Shown: piece after piece, positions 16,833-24,749 of the stretch
Position numbering within the stretch: the first letter of the stretch is position 1
Layout of the letters: every line of letters starts with the position of its first letter
Assembly (NCBI RefSeq): GCF_029626175.1
Contig: NZ_JARUBM010000002.1
Span: 3,179,001-3,243,000, forward strand
DNA length: 64,000 nt
Source: Micromonospora sp. WMMD1082
Lineage (GTDB): Bacteria; Actinomycetota; Actinomycetes; Mycobacteriales; Micromonosporaceae
Direction: 5' to 3'
The notes under the pieces: generated by a model
Told to the model about the DNA's origin: nothing
Seen by the model: only the letters and a program-made list of their open reading frames with translations
Databases searched by the model: none
Position numbers and translations under genes: made by a program

Positions 16833-17681
16833 TCAGGGGTGGGTGCGGTCGAGGCTGCGGGCATCGGTGACCCGGCGGGTGGCGTAGATGTCACCGGCCC
16901 GGGCGGCGGCTCGCCACGGCCGGGCCTTGTTCAGCGCGATATCCAGGTCCGCATCGGTGCGGTCCAGATCGACGCAGACGACGTCCGGGCCGTCCGACCT
17001 CGCGCGGCGCAGCAGATAGCCGTGCGGGCCGATCAGCGCGCAGGACGCGGCCGGCGCGCATTGGGCGGGCACGGCCATGCTGACCCAACATCCGGTGGTG
17101 GCAGCGTGCCCGCGGGCGATGATCTCGAAAATCGGGTCCTCGGAGAAGCTGGAGAACAGCACGCAGTCCACACCGAGGTCGGCCTGCTGCATCCACAACT
17201 CAGGGAAGTTGACCTCGATGCAGAGCAGACAGCCGAAGGTGAACCCGTCCACCGCGAAGGTGCAGACGTGCTCGCCCGGGGTGTAGAAACCGGTGACCTC
17301 GTTGTGCGACAGCAGCCGCTTGTCGTACCGGTCGATCAGATCGCCGCTGTCGTTGATCACCCACAGCGAGTTGTGGGGCCGGTGGTCTCCGGTGAGCCGG
17401 TGGTTGCCGCCGACCACGACCCACACCCCGAGCTCACCGGCCAGTGCCCTCGTTACGGCCAGTTGTTCGGCGACCGGCGCCCAGTCGATGTGCCATCCAG
17501 CGTGGTGCGGCTTGGCCGCACCCGCGTAGCCGCTCAGCGCGCCTTCGGCGAAGTGGACGAGCCGGGCGCCGCCGTCGGCGGCCTGCCGCATGGCGGCCCG
17601 GATCGCGGTGCCGTTGGCGGCCGGGTCGGCGGCGACGTGCGTCTGCGCGATGGCGATACGGATCCGCTCGGCCACGTTCAC
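16833..17681 (-). CDS. carbon-nitrogen hydrolase (nitrilase superfamily)
   Basis: This 282-aa protein carries the full catalytic triad of the superfamily: Glu in LVHFAEGALSG (about residue 46), Lys in RYDKRLLS (about 118) and Cys in GCLLCIEVNFPEL (about 153). Members hydrolyse nitriles, amides, carbamoyl groups or N-acyl bonds through a covalent thioester. The exact substrate cannot be read. It is the first gene of a minus-strand run with a PCMT-like methyltransferase, a NUDIX enzyme and an FxLD-type methyltransferase. The GTG at 17681 gives MNVAERIRIAIAQ, the usual N-terminus. Confidence 0.85.
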   Translation of the reverse strand: MNVAERIRIAIAQTHVAADPAANGTAIRAAMRQAADGGARLVHFAEGALSGYAGAAKPHHAGWHIDWAPVAEQLAVTRALAGELGVWVVVGGNHRLTGDHRPHNSLWVINDSGDLIDRYDKRLLSHNEVTGFYTPGEHVCTFAVDGFTFGCLLCIEVNFPELWMQQADLGVDCVLFSSFSEDPIFEIIARGHAATTGCWVSMAVPAQCAPAASCALIGPHGYLLRRARSDGPDVVCVDLDRTDADLDIALNKARPWRAAARAGDIYATRRVTDARSLDRTHP

Positions 17682-17965
17682 CGCCCCCGCGGGTGTCGGG
17701 TCGCCGGTCTGTCCGAGCCGGCTGCAACGTTACGCCGCGAGCGCTCTGGCGCACCCTCGAAGCCACCGCTGGACAAGAACCCGCACGGAGCTGACCGATA
17801 AGGCAAACCCACTATGCCCCCACCTGCCCCGCTTTCACGCCTGCGAGGCGTCCTCCTCAAGGGGACCGGGTGACTGGCACATGCAAGCTTCGTGGGGTTC
17901 GACGTCGTCATGGCGTGCTCCGTCCGGCGGTCGAACTGGTGCTTGCAGGGTGAACAGCTCCGCGT
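17682..17965. other. no supported gene
   Basis: About 280 bp between the nitrilase start and the broken NUDIX gene. The residual open frame is not protein-like and no structured element was recognised. Confidence 0.3.
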
Positions 17966-18181
17966 ACCGCCCAGCTCCAACCCGAGTTCCTCCCGGCCCT
18001 CCCGGATCGCGGCCTTACAGGGCGACTGGTCGGCCTCGACGCACCCGCCGGGGATCTCCCAGCCCACCTGGTAGGCGGGTGCGACGAGCAGGACCCGCTG
18101 GTCGGGATCGGTGATCAGCAGTCCGGCGGCCACCCGTTTGCGGGGCAGGCCGGCGGTGGCATCGGGTCGTCCGGGAGACAT
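17966..18181 (-). pseudogene. NUDIX hydrolase, truncated after the NUDIX box
   Basis: From ATG 18181 the frame encodes GLLITDPDQRVLLVAPAYQV, GWEIPGGCVEADQSP and AAIREGREELGLELGG, a normal N-terminal half including the box. After residue ~72 the protein-like signal stops (TRSCSPCKHQFDRR...), although the frame stays open to 17678. The second half of the fold is missing, so it is scored as broken. It is the fourth NUDIX sequence in the first 18 kb. Confidence 0.55.
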
Positions 18182-18396
18182 GCGCAGACGGTAGGACGCC
18201 GGCCGCCCGACACGCCCGCAGCGCCGTGCGCCGAGCTCGGCTGCGCGGCCGTGCCGCAGGCCGCCGGGGAGGTGGTCGCGCTCCACCTCGCGCAGATGGG
18301 CGCCGCGACGGGCTGGCCATCTCCACGACGGCCCTCGACGCGGCGGACCCCGGCCCGGCTCAGCGGGTCGGCTGGCCGGACCGGGGTCCACGGTCG

Positions 18397-19308
18397 CTAC
18401 TGGAAGGTCTTGACCTTCAGCAGCTCCGTCAGTTCGGATGTCGCCGCCGTGGTTCGCAGCGGCGGACACGTGCACGGCACGTCCTTGCGCGTGCGGATCG
18501 TGGTGTGGATCCAGCGCCAGAAGGGGGTGTGGGTCGGGTCCGTGTAGACGGTCGGCGAGTGGCAAGGCGCCTGCGTGGACGTCTCGCGGCTCGCGACACC
18601 GACCGACGCCCACGCTGGCTTGCCGGAGGGCCTACCCGGTGCCTGGCGCAACGCCGGGCCGCCGGAGTCACCGAAGCAGGCGCCGGCGCCCACGCAAATC
18701 TCGCCCGAGCCGATGAAACCGTCCTCGCAGGTAGCGCTTGGGAAGCGGTGGGTGTCCCGCTCCTGAAGGTACGTCGCCGGTGTGGCGTCAGGTGCAGGCG
18801 GGTACTGCGTCAGCCCCCAGCCGACCAGCCGCACCGGGCTGTGCTCGTGCACCTGACGAGGAGCGAGCGGCATCAGTGGCACGCCGAACACGGGTCGGGC
18901 CAGCTCGACGAGTGCCAGGTCCGAGACCTCGGCGTCGGGCCAGTTCACCCCCCACATCCACCCGGGGTATAGGTAGACCTTCCGCCCAACCACCACCTGC
19001 CCACCGACCTCGCGGCTGTTGCTACCGGCGCGAACCGTGATGTTGCCGCCCGGCACCGCGACTGGCTCCGGTGCGAGGTCCTGGTCCGAACCGCAGTGGG
19101 CGGCGGTGAGCACCCATTGGGGACGGATCAAACCTCCGTCGCAGTGCGCGGTGCCGAGTCCGGAAAACTCGATCTGCACGTGAACCATGCCGTCGTACCG
19201 TTGTGTGGCATCGCGCCCATCGACGATCGCGAACGCCGGCCCTAGGCCGACCGAGAGCACACTGACAACCGCAACACATGCGACTGCCAGCCGTTTGAGG
19301 TTCTGCAT
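18397..19308 (-). CDS. secreted trypsin-like serine protease
   Basis: This 303-aa chymotrypsin-fold protease has its catalytic residues in VLTAAHCG (His), SDLALVEL (Asp) and CFGDSGGP (Ser). The signal peptide MQNLKRLAVACVAVVSVLS...GPAFA would be cut directly before IVDGRDATQ, leaving the free IVxG N-terminus that activates trypsins; there is no pro-segment. Eight or more cysteines suit an extracellular disulfide-bonded enzyme. The ATG at 19308 has AAAGGA upstream. It lies 116 nt downstream of a tiny gene with an amyloid-like motif, which may be contextual rather than accidental. Confidence 0.85.
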   Translation of the reverse strand: MQNLKRLAVACVAVVSVLSVGLGPAFAIVDGRDATQRYDGMVHVQIEFSGLGTAHCDGGLIRPQWVLTAAHCGSDQDLAPEPVAVPGGNITVRAGSNSREVGGQVVVGRKVYLYPGWMWGVNWPDAEVSDLALVELARPVFGVPLMPLAPRQVHEHSPVRLVGWGLTQYPPAPDATPATYLQERDTHRFPSATCEDGFIGSGEICVGAGACFGDSGGPALRQAPGRPSGKPAWASVGVASRETSTQAPCHSPTVYTDPTHTPFWRWIHTTIRTRKDVPCTCPPLRTTAATSELTELLKVKTFQ

Positions 19309-19424
19309 GGGTTCCTTTCGCTGGTGAATGCGCGACCTGGCGCTGTCGTTCGGAAGGTCTTCCTCGTCCGCCAGCGATGTAGCTGACGAGGAGTCGTAGC
19401 TGGATGGCTCGGGCAGCGCCGTTG

Positions 19425-19586
19425 TCAGTCCCTGATGACCTGGTCGCCGTTGGTCTGCACCACGCTGCCGTCGCTGCTCGTCCGCGTCTCGCCGGGCTTG
19501 GCAGCGGTTGACGTCATCGTGTGTTTCTTGCCTGACTGGTCGGTCGCGGTCATGGTCACCTTCGTCGGTTTTTCCGGCTTCGCCAC
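19425..19586 (-). CDS. 53-aa protein with a RHIM-like C-terminal motif
   Basis: A GTG at 19586 with GAGAGG nine bases upstream opens a 53-codon gene, VAKPEKPTKVTMTATDQSG ... then SSDGSVVQTNGDQVIRD. The C-terminal GSVVQTNGDQVI resembles the G-x-V-V-Q core of bacterial RHIM-like/BASS amyloid signalling motifs; the start is Lys/Thr-rich and probably unstructured. It lies between a frameshifted gene carrying a better match to the same motif (19643-20051) and the trypsin-like protease. The motif assignment is from memory of the consensus and needs a profile search. Confidence 0.5.
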   Translation of the reverse strand: MAKPEKPTKVTMTATDQSGKKHTMTSTAAKPGETRTSSDGSVVQTNGDQVIRD

Positions 19587-19642
19587 CTGGTCGTTCCTCT
19601 CGGTGGTGATCTGTTAGGGGAGACTGAGCGATGCCGGCGGCA

Positions 19643-20051
19643 TCACTCCCGACCCCACGTACCGGCAGGGAAGCCGATCGTGAGTCCTCCGCGGTCGTCT
19701 CTGGCCTGCACGACCGGTCCGTCGACACTGCTGTCGACGGTGTTGATCACTGCATCCGACGACGCCGCCGGTCCCGGGCTGGATTTCCGGCCACAGCCGG
19801 CTCAGTTCGCTCGCGAGGAGCGTGTCGCGCTTCGCGGCCGATTCCAGTGCCTGGGTCCAAGCGGCTAGCGCATCGGGCGAGGGTTCGGCGCGGGCTGTCT
19901 CCAGGGCGGCGCGCGACAATTCATCCCGGCCGAGCCGGTTGGTGACCAGCCGGACCAGGTTGCGTAGGGCTGCGCCGCCGGGCTGGGTCAGGCCCGTCAC
20001 GGTTGGGCCCGCCACAGCGGCGGCGATCGCCGCGTATGTCGGCTCGTCCAT
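19643..20051 (-). pseudogene. effector-associated helical protein with BASS/RHIM-like amyloid motif, frameshifted
   Basis: The first ~98 codons read MDEPTYAAIAAAVAGPTVTG, RNLVRLVTNRLGRDELSRAA and AAKRDTLLASELSRLWPEIQ. This is the helical domain found in actinomycete proteins that end in an amyloid signalling motif. The motif itself, INTVDSSVDGPVVQARDDRG followed by GLTIGFPAGTWGRE and a stop at 19643, is in another frame; the shift needs one extra base at about 19760-19780 in a GGCGGCGTCGTCGG tract. Its ATG overlaps the stop of the upstream methyltransferase (TGATG). It could be a true mutation or a sequencing indel. Confidence 0.6.
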
Positions 20052-20857
20052 CAGGTCGTCGCCGGCCTGATTCCGGGGCGCCGGCCGAGGGTGGACACCG
20101 CGAGGTTGCCCATGACCCGCAGCCGTGGGTCGAGCAGGAGCGTCCGGAAGGCGTCGATGTCGGCGCCGGTCATGCCCGCGGTGATGAGCTTGTGCCGGAG
20201 CACTCCTGCTGTCGCCCGAGGGAGAAGACAGCCGGCGGTGCCGCCGGCCCAGTCGGTCGCGTGGGCCGAGGCGGTCGCCTCCAGCCCGAGACGCAGCATG
20301 GCGTCGAGCACCTGGTGAGACCACTCCGGATCGTTTCCGGATTCGACCAGCACCCGCTCAAAGGCAGCGTGGTACGCGCCGAACAGCCGCTTGGCGTCGG
20401 GGTCAGGGGTGGAGAGCACGCAGTCCCTCCACGTTCCCCGGAACTCGTCCACCACCACGATCCCGTTCGGGGCGAGTTCAGCGGCCATCCGCCCGAGCAG
20501 CAGGACACGCTGTTTCAGGTGTCCCAGCAGGAGCCGGCAGTGGATCACGTCCCACGGGCCGGGGGGCAGCGGATCAGTCACGAGGTTGTGCTGCCGCACT
20601 TCCACGCGGGGGTCCGCCGGGATGTGGCTTAGGTCGATGTCGATGGCGATCACCTGCCCGGCGTGGGCGAGGTCGGCGAGGGTGGAGGCGATGCTGCTCG
20701 CCCCGGCGGCGATCACCAGACAGCGCGCGTCTCTGGGGATCTCGGCCTCGGTGAGCCGCCGGGCGCTGATCGGGTCGTACATGGCGGCGAGGTAGTGGAG
20801 CATGGCGTCACCGTCGACGTCGGCCTCGGCGTCCTCGAAGACGTAGGTGTCCTGCAC
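20051..20857 (-). CDS. SAM-dependent methyltransferase (class I)
   Basis: This 268-aa protein shows an altered motif I (RCLVIAAGASSIASTLADLA), the acidic end of strand 2 (VIAIDIDLSHI), WDVIHCRLLLGHL (motif IV region) and NGIVVVDEFRGTW. This is the layout of small-molecule methyltransferases in natural-product and modification pathways. It follows the ABC permease gene by 15 nt and its stop overlaps the start of the amyloid-motif gene (TGATG), so it is the third gene of a four-gene unit. The substrate is unknown. Confidence 0.75.
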   Translation of the reverse strand: MQDTYVFEDAEADVDGDAMLHYLAAMYDPISARRLTEAEIPRDARCLVIAAGASSIASTLADLAHAGQVIAIDIDLSHIPADPRVEVRQHNLVTDPLPPGPWDVIHCRLLLGHLKQRVLLLGRMAAELAPNGIVVVDEFRGTWRDCVLSTPDPDAKRLFGAYHAAFERVLVESGNDPEWSHQVLDAMLRLGLEATASAHATDWAGGTAGCLLPRATAGVLRHKLITAGMTGADIDAFRTLLLDPRLRVMGNLAVSTLGRRPGIRPATT

Positions 20858-20872
20858 GTTTCCTCCGATGGG

Positions 20873-21655
20873 TTAGACGTGGGTGTGGTGGATCCAGGGG
20901 ATGATCCGCTGCTCGACGGCGGCGAGGAGATAGAAGAGGGTGATACTCATGACGCTCAGCAGTGCTACCGCCGCGAACGCGATCGACGCGTCTGTCCCGG
21001 CGCTGCGGATGACGTAGCCCAGTCCCGCGACCGCGCCGAAAAGCTCGGCCACCACGGCACCGATGACGCTCAACGGGAGGGCTGTCCGCACCCCGACGAA
21101 GATGCGCGGCAGAGCCGCCGGCAATCTGACCTTGACGAAGGTGCGCCACCGCGACGCGTCGAGTGACCTAGCCAGCTCCACCAGCTCCGCTGGTGTGGAT
21201 GTCAACCCGGTCAAGGTGGCCATGGCCACGGGGAAGAAGCACATCATCCACACCAGCGCGATCTTGGGTCCGCTGCCGAACCCGCCGATGGTGATCAGCA
21301 GGGGAGCGACCGCCGGCTTCGGGATAGCGCTGAGGACCAGCAACGCTGGATACAGCGCCCGCTCCACACGGCGTGATGCGGCCAGGATGACGCCGAGCAG
21401 CAGAGCAGTGACGATGGCACACCCGAGCCCCGCGAGCGCCTCCATCAGCGTGATCCGCGCATGGGACAGGAAGTAGTCGGGCATCTCGGCGAACGCCCGC
21501 GCTACCGCAGGCGGTGCCGGCACGATGTACGGCGCGATGTCGAGGGCGAGCACCGCGATCCACCACACACCGATGCATCCGGCGGTGCCCACCAGCGGCG
21601 CGACGCTGCGGGACAGGACAGTCCGTCCACGGCGGGCTACGCCGCGAAGTCGCAT
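20873..21655 (-). CDS. ABC transporter permease (SsuC/TauC/ThiX-like)
   Basis: This 260-aa inner-membrane protein has about six hydrophobic segments and the permease EAA-loop region around ELARSLDASRWRTFVKVRLP and AALPRIFVGVRTALP, where the nucleotide-binding subunit docks. The family imports small substrates such as sulfonates, nitrate or thiamine precursors. It is 8 nt downstream of the binding-protein gene. No ATPase gene is present in this unit, so a separately encoded ATPase must be shared, or the system is incomplete. Confidence 0.85.
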   Translation of the reverse strand: MRLRGVARRGRTVLSRSVAPLVGTAGCIGVWWIAVLALDIAPYIVPAPPAVARAFAEMPDYFLSHARITLMEALAGLGCAIVTALLLGVILAASRRVERALYPALLVLSAIPKPAVAPLLITIGGFGSGPKIALVWMMCFFPVAMATLTGLTSTPAELVELARSLDASRWRTFVKVRLPAALPRIFVGVRTALPLSVIGAVVAELFGAVAGLGYVIRSAGTDASIAFAAVALLSVMSITLFYLLAAVEQRIIPWIHHTHV

Positions 21656-21663
21656 GGTGGGGT

Positions 21664-22695
21664 CTATCCGGCCAGGTCAGCCGCAACGATGTCCAGCGGG
21701 GTGAGCCCTGGAGGGATTTCGCCGGCGCCCCGGAGAATCGCTATGTTGCGCGCGACGCGAGCCTGGTCGAAACGTCCGATGGGGACTTGGCCGTTGCCCT
21801 GGACGTAGCCTTTCATCGTCGTAAGCTCGGCCACCGCCGCGCTAGCCGGCTGCCCCTTCGTCTCCGGCTGGGTCGCATAAATCTCGCCGGCCTCGTCGGG
21901 GTGCTCGATCGCGTACCGCAGCCCTTGAATGAGTGCCGAGTTGAACCGTCGCACCACATCGGGCCTGGTTTGTGCCGTCTGATCTGTCACACCAATGGCT
22001 GACCCGTGCAGATCGGTGACGTAGTCGCCGAACGGCAGGACGGTCAGCTCCTCCTTGACGACGCTCTTGATCACTTCGACAGCCGGGACGAACGCCGAGA
22101 TGGCCTCGACCCGACGCTGCGCCAGAAGAACCGCGTGCTGTGGGGCAACCGGGTTGGCAACCCACGTGATCTTGGGATTGTTCGGATCGAATCCGGCCAG
22201 ACGCGCGTACGCATTGAAAAGCACGAAATTGATTCCGCCGGGGATGTAGGAGATCGTCCTGCCGGCCAGATCGGATGCGATGCTGATGCCGCTACTCCGG
22301 CGCGCGACGAAGGCCGCGAGGGTCTGCTGATGCAGCACCGACGTCAGCTTGAAGTTCTTGATCCCGTCCTTCTTGGCGTATTCGATCATCGCACCCGAGA
22401 CGTCGAGCGTGGCGAAGGTCGCCTGGCCAGAGGCCAGCAGCTTAAGGTTCTCCGTGGTGCCGCTCCCGGCGAGCACGGAGACCTCAAGCCCTTGCTCCTT
22501 GAACCACCCCTTCTGCCTGGCGACGAAGATCGGGGCCTCACGACCCTGAATGGCGGCGCCGGTCAACACCGAGACCTCGTCGACCGCAGCCGACGGGGCT
22601 CGACGGTTGCTATCACTGCCGCAGGCTCCCATCAGTCCCGCGGCGGCGGCCACGCCGCCGAGCATGAGCGTGCGGCGCGTGAGCGATGGTGACAT
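21664..22695 (-). CDS. ABC transporter substrate-binding lipoprotein (NMT1/SsuA-like)
   Basis: This 343-aa lipoprotein has an N-terminus with a twin-arginine-like TRRTLMLGG and a lipobox LMGAC (Cys about 25). The mature part shows REAPIFVARQKGWFKEQGLE, ASGQATFATLDVSG, AGRTISYIPGG and RRVEAISAFVPAV, the two-lobed fold of binding proteins for sulfonates, nitrate or pyrimidine precursors. The ligand is not predictable. It is the first gene of the unit binding protein-permease-methyltransferase-amyloid-motif protein, divergent from a GntR regulator. Confidence 0.85.
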   Translation of the reverse strand: MSPSLTRRTLMLGGVAAAAGLMGACGSDSNRRAPSAAVDEVSVLTGAAIQGREAPIFVARQKGWFKEQGLEVSVLAGSGTTENLKLLASGQATFATLDVSGAMIEYAKKDGIKNFKLTSVLHQQTLAAFVARRSSGISIASDLAGRTISYIPGGINFVLFNAYARLAGFDPNNPKITWVANPVAPQHAVLLAQRRVEAISAFVPAVEVIKSVVKEELTVLPFGDYVTDLHGSAIGVTDQTAQTRPDVVRRFNSALIQGLRYAIEHPDEAGEIYATQPETKGQPASAAVAELTTMKGYVQGNGQVPIGRFDQARVARNIAILRGAGEIPPGLTPLDIVAADLAG

Positions 22696-22714
22696 CCCGA
22701 GTCCTCACTACTTG

Positions 22715-22929
22715 GCTAGCATATCTATCAAAGTTGGGCCGGACCTGTGGCGGCGCCTTCCCGCCGCAGCCCTCGGCGAGGGCGCCGCAGCACACTGCGC
22801 CCTCGCCGAGCCGCCGCCGAGAAAGCTGTGCAAGCGCGGCGGAGGGAGGCGTGCACCTCGATCCCCGCGCCGCTGCCTACGCCGGGGGATCGCACGCCTC
22901 GCCGAGCGAACTTAATTCGCATAGCTAGC
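22715..22929. promoter_or_regulatory. divergent control region with paired GCTAGC sites and a 13-bp stem
   Basis: Two AT-rich islands in very GC-rich DNA each carry GCTAGC followed within 10 bases by CAAAGT (22715-22720 and 22924-22929). The first is 20 nt upstream of the binding-protein gene and the second about 95 nt before the GntR gene. Between them CTCGGCGAGGGCG (22772-22784) and CGCCCTCGCCGAG (22798-22810) form a perfect 13-bp stem with a 13-nt loop and no T-run. The GCTAGC boxes are the natural candidates for the GntR operator (inference). Confidence 0.4.
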
Positions 22930-23022
22930 AAAGTCAACCGAGGGTGCTATGCCAACTTGTCTTCGCAGGTCAAGCATGGTCGGATAACGGGTGCCTACGC
23001 CGTAAGGGAGAGCAATCAACCG

Positions 23023-23271
23023 ATGCCGCAGCGCCCGACCCCTGCACCGCCCGCCGAACCTGTCTACCAGCGGATCGTCCGCGAATTCACGTCCCGGATC
23101 GACTCCGGCGAGCTGAAGCCGGGTGATCGCCTACCCTCCACCAGCCAACTCGCTCAGCAGTACCAGTGCGCCCCTGCCACCGTGCGGCACGCGCTCAGCC
23201 GACTACACGCCCTCGGCCTGATCCAGGGCCACCAGGGTCGCGGTGTCTTCGTCAGGGCAGCGCCCGACTGA
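23023..23271 (+). CDS. GntR-type winged-helix regulator (DNA-binding domain only)
   Basis: This 82-aa protein is almost entirely a GntR winged helix-turn-helix: YQRIVREFTSRIDSGELKPG, DRLPSTSQLAQQYQ, APATVRHALSRLHALGL and GHQGRGVFV. There is no effector-binding domain, as in many short actinomycete GntR proteins. It is divergent from the ABC-transporter unit, with paired GCTAGC boxes between them, so it is the obvious candidate regulator. The ATG at 23023 is preceded by GGGAGAGC at a slightly long distance. Confidence 0.85.
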   Translation: MPQRPTPAPPAEPVYQRIVREFTSRIDSGELKPGDRLPSTSQLAQQYQCAPATVRHALSRLHALGLIQGHQGRGVFVRAAPD

Positions 23272-23623
23272 ATCCGATTCGCATCCACCGCCAGGGCCGC
23301 TCACGCGCTCCCACCGGCACCACCCGCGACGCCGACGCCCGGGCGCCGAGCCGACCCGCCTGGCCTGATCGCACCCGCCCGACTGTCAACCGCGAAGGAT
23401 CAACGGCCCGAGCCCACCCCCGCCCGGGACAGCGGACCGTACGGCATCGCCGCCGCGACGCCCGAGCATCTAGCCGGCCTGACCACGATTGTGCTCAACG
23501 AAGCCCTGCTGCCTTCGGGCGTGACCACCACTGAATAAGAGGAGACGGTTCGGGACTCGCTCGCCCGCCTGGTCGACCCGGTGGCCGCGCAAGTCGTCGT
23601 TGGCCGGATCATCCGAGCCCGGG
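23272..23623. other. no supported gene
   Basis: A short plus-strand stretch at about 23400-23535 is protein-like (TPEHLAGLTTIVLNEALLPS then a stop) but has no start or recognised family. It is probably a remnant. Confidence 0.3.
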
Positions 23624-24397
23624 TTACAGCCGTGATGCCGGCGGCATCAACGCATCTGCCCGGGTGACGATGGCAGTGAGGGCGTCGCAGATCGCCTTGG
23701 CTTGACTTGGGTGGGCGTCGTGCGCTCGCCGCTCGTCGACGCCGCCCAGCTCCAGCCGAATGAAGGTGGTCTGTGGAGGGCCGACGTACTGGATGAGCTG
23801 GAGGAACGCCTCAGTCGGGTACCGGCCTGGCCGCGGGTTGCAGTCGTGCCGGTGGCCACAGTGCGCTGTCGGTGGCAGTTCCGGGTGGAATCCGTTGTAT
23901 CCCATGACGGTGCACTCAGCCAGGTGGCACCAGGATGGATGAACTTCATCGCCGGCGACTAGTCCGCACCTCGCCTCTCCGAGGAGCGACGGCAGCACTT
24001 CGTGCAGCACACCTGCCTGTCGTAGATGTACGTAATGCGACCGGACTTCGTCTGGGCCGCTCAGTTCGATGCACACGAAGTCGGTATCCGAGGGATCATT
24101 AGCGAACCGGACGAGCTGCAGGTAGAACTCAGTCAGGTACGACCCTGGCTGTGGGTTGCAGTCGAAGCGCTGGCTCCGGTGTATTGGCGGCGTCACGTCG
24201 CCGGACCTGGTGGCAGTGCGCTCGGTGAGGTCGCACCAGGGTGGATGGACCAGATCGCCGGCGGCGACACGTCCTTGTTGTAGTGACAAGGTGTTCCTCT
24301 CTGAATTCCGGCTGGCTGAGGCCGTTGCAAGGTTCCGCCAGGTCGGCGGCAGTGGGGTTGTTGGCAGTATGCATGGGTCCTTGTCCGGGGCGGTCAC
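23624..24397 (-). CDS. protein with two tandem HPxWC-type domains (DUF6907-like)
   Basis: This 257-aa protein contains two copies of a ~95-residue domain (residues 46-140 and 148-245). Each has AGDxVHPxWCxLxExT, DCNPxPGxYxTE and a LQL...ELxGxDExR segment. Single-copy relatives with an N-terminal xWC and a conserved His are common small actinomycete proteins without a known function. The HPxWC and downstream H/D/C residues could bind a metal. The duplication is also visible in the DNA. The GTG at 24397 has no strong ribosome-binding site. It lies between the GntR region and the ATP-grasp gene. Confidence 0.6.
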   Translation of the reverse strand: MTAPDKDPCILPTTPLPPTWRNLATASASRNSERNTLSLQQGRVAAGDLVHPPWCDLTERTATRSGDVTPPIHRSQRFDCNPQPGSYLTEFYLQLVRFANDPSDTDFVCIELSGPDEVRSHYVHLRQAGVLHEVLPSLLGEARCGLVAGDEVHPSWCHLAECTVMGYNGFHPELPPTAHCGHRHDCNPRPGRYPTEAFLQLIQYVGPPQTTFIRLELGGVDERRAHDAHPSQAKAICDALTAIVTRADALMPPASRL

Positions 24398-24615
24398 GAA
24401 GAGTTGAGCAGTTGATCAGGAGGTGCGGGGCGCGAGTCGGGTGGCACCTGAGGGTGGGGCGCCGTCGTGTCTAAGGCGCGGAGGGGTGTCTCCGAGCCGG
24501 CGGGTCAGGCTTGGAGGAGAAGCTGTCGGTGATGGCAGGGCATCCCATAGGTGGCGGTGCCGATCGACAGGTGGATGCCTCCAGGCGGCTTCGACGGCCG
24601 CCGTGGAGTGTTGCG

Positions 24616-24720
24616 AGTAAGCGAAGCGCGACGCCCGGGGAGTCTCGCCCGGGCGCAGCAGTTCCCGATGGTGGCGAAGCCGCACGTACCCTTGCGGCGG
24701 GTGAAAGGCGCTCACCTGGT
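24616..24720 (-). pseudogene. remnant of an ASCH-like gene, duplicated from (or shared with) 47 kb
   Basis: The minus strand encodes FHPPQGYVRLRHHRELLRPGE, nearly identical to FHPPQGYVRLRQHRELLRLGE at the C-terminus of the ASCH-like gene at 47021-47566. The DNA of 24657-24717 and 47086-47146 differs at only about five positions. Nothing else of the gene is present, so this is a short fragment left by duplication or recombination. Confidence 0.55.
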
Positions 24721-24749
24721 CGCCCTGGCGAGTTCCCACGTTACGGAAC

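Noticed and set aside
16080..17801. 573-codon plus-strand frame
   Set aside because: It is antisense to the nitrilase and PCMT-like genes, both with full catalytic motifs; its composition is typical of shadow frames.
22772..22810. Rho-independent terminator
   Set aside because: The 13-bp stem has no T-run on either side and lies upstream, not downstream, of both neighbouring genes.
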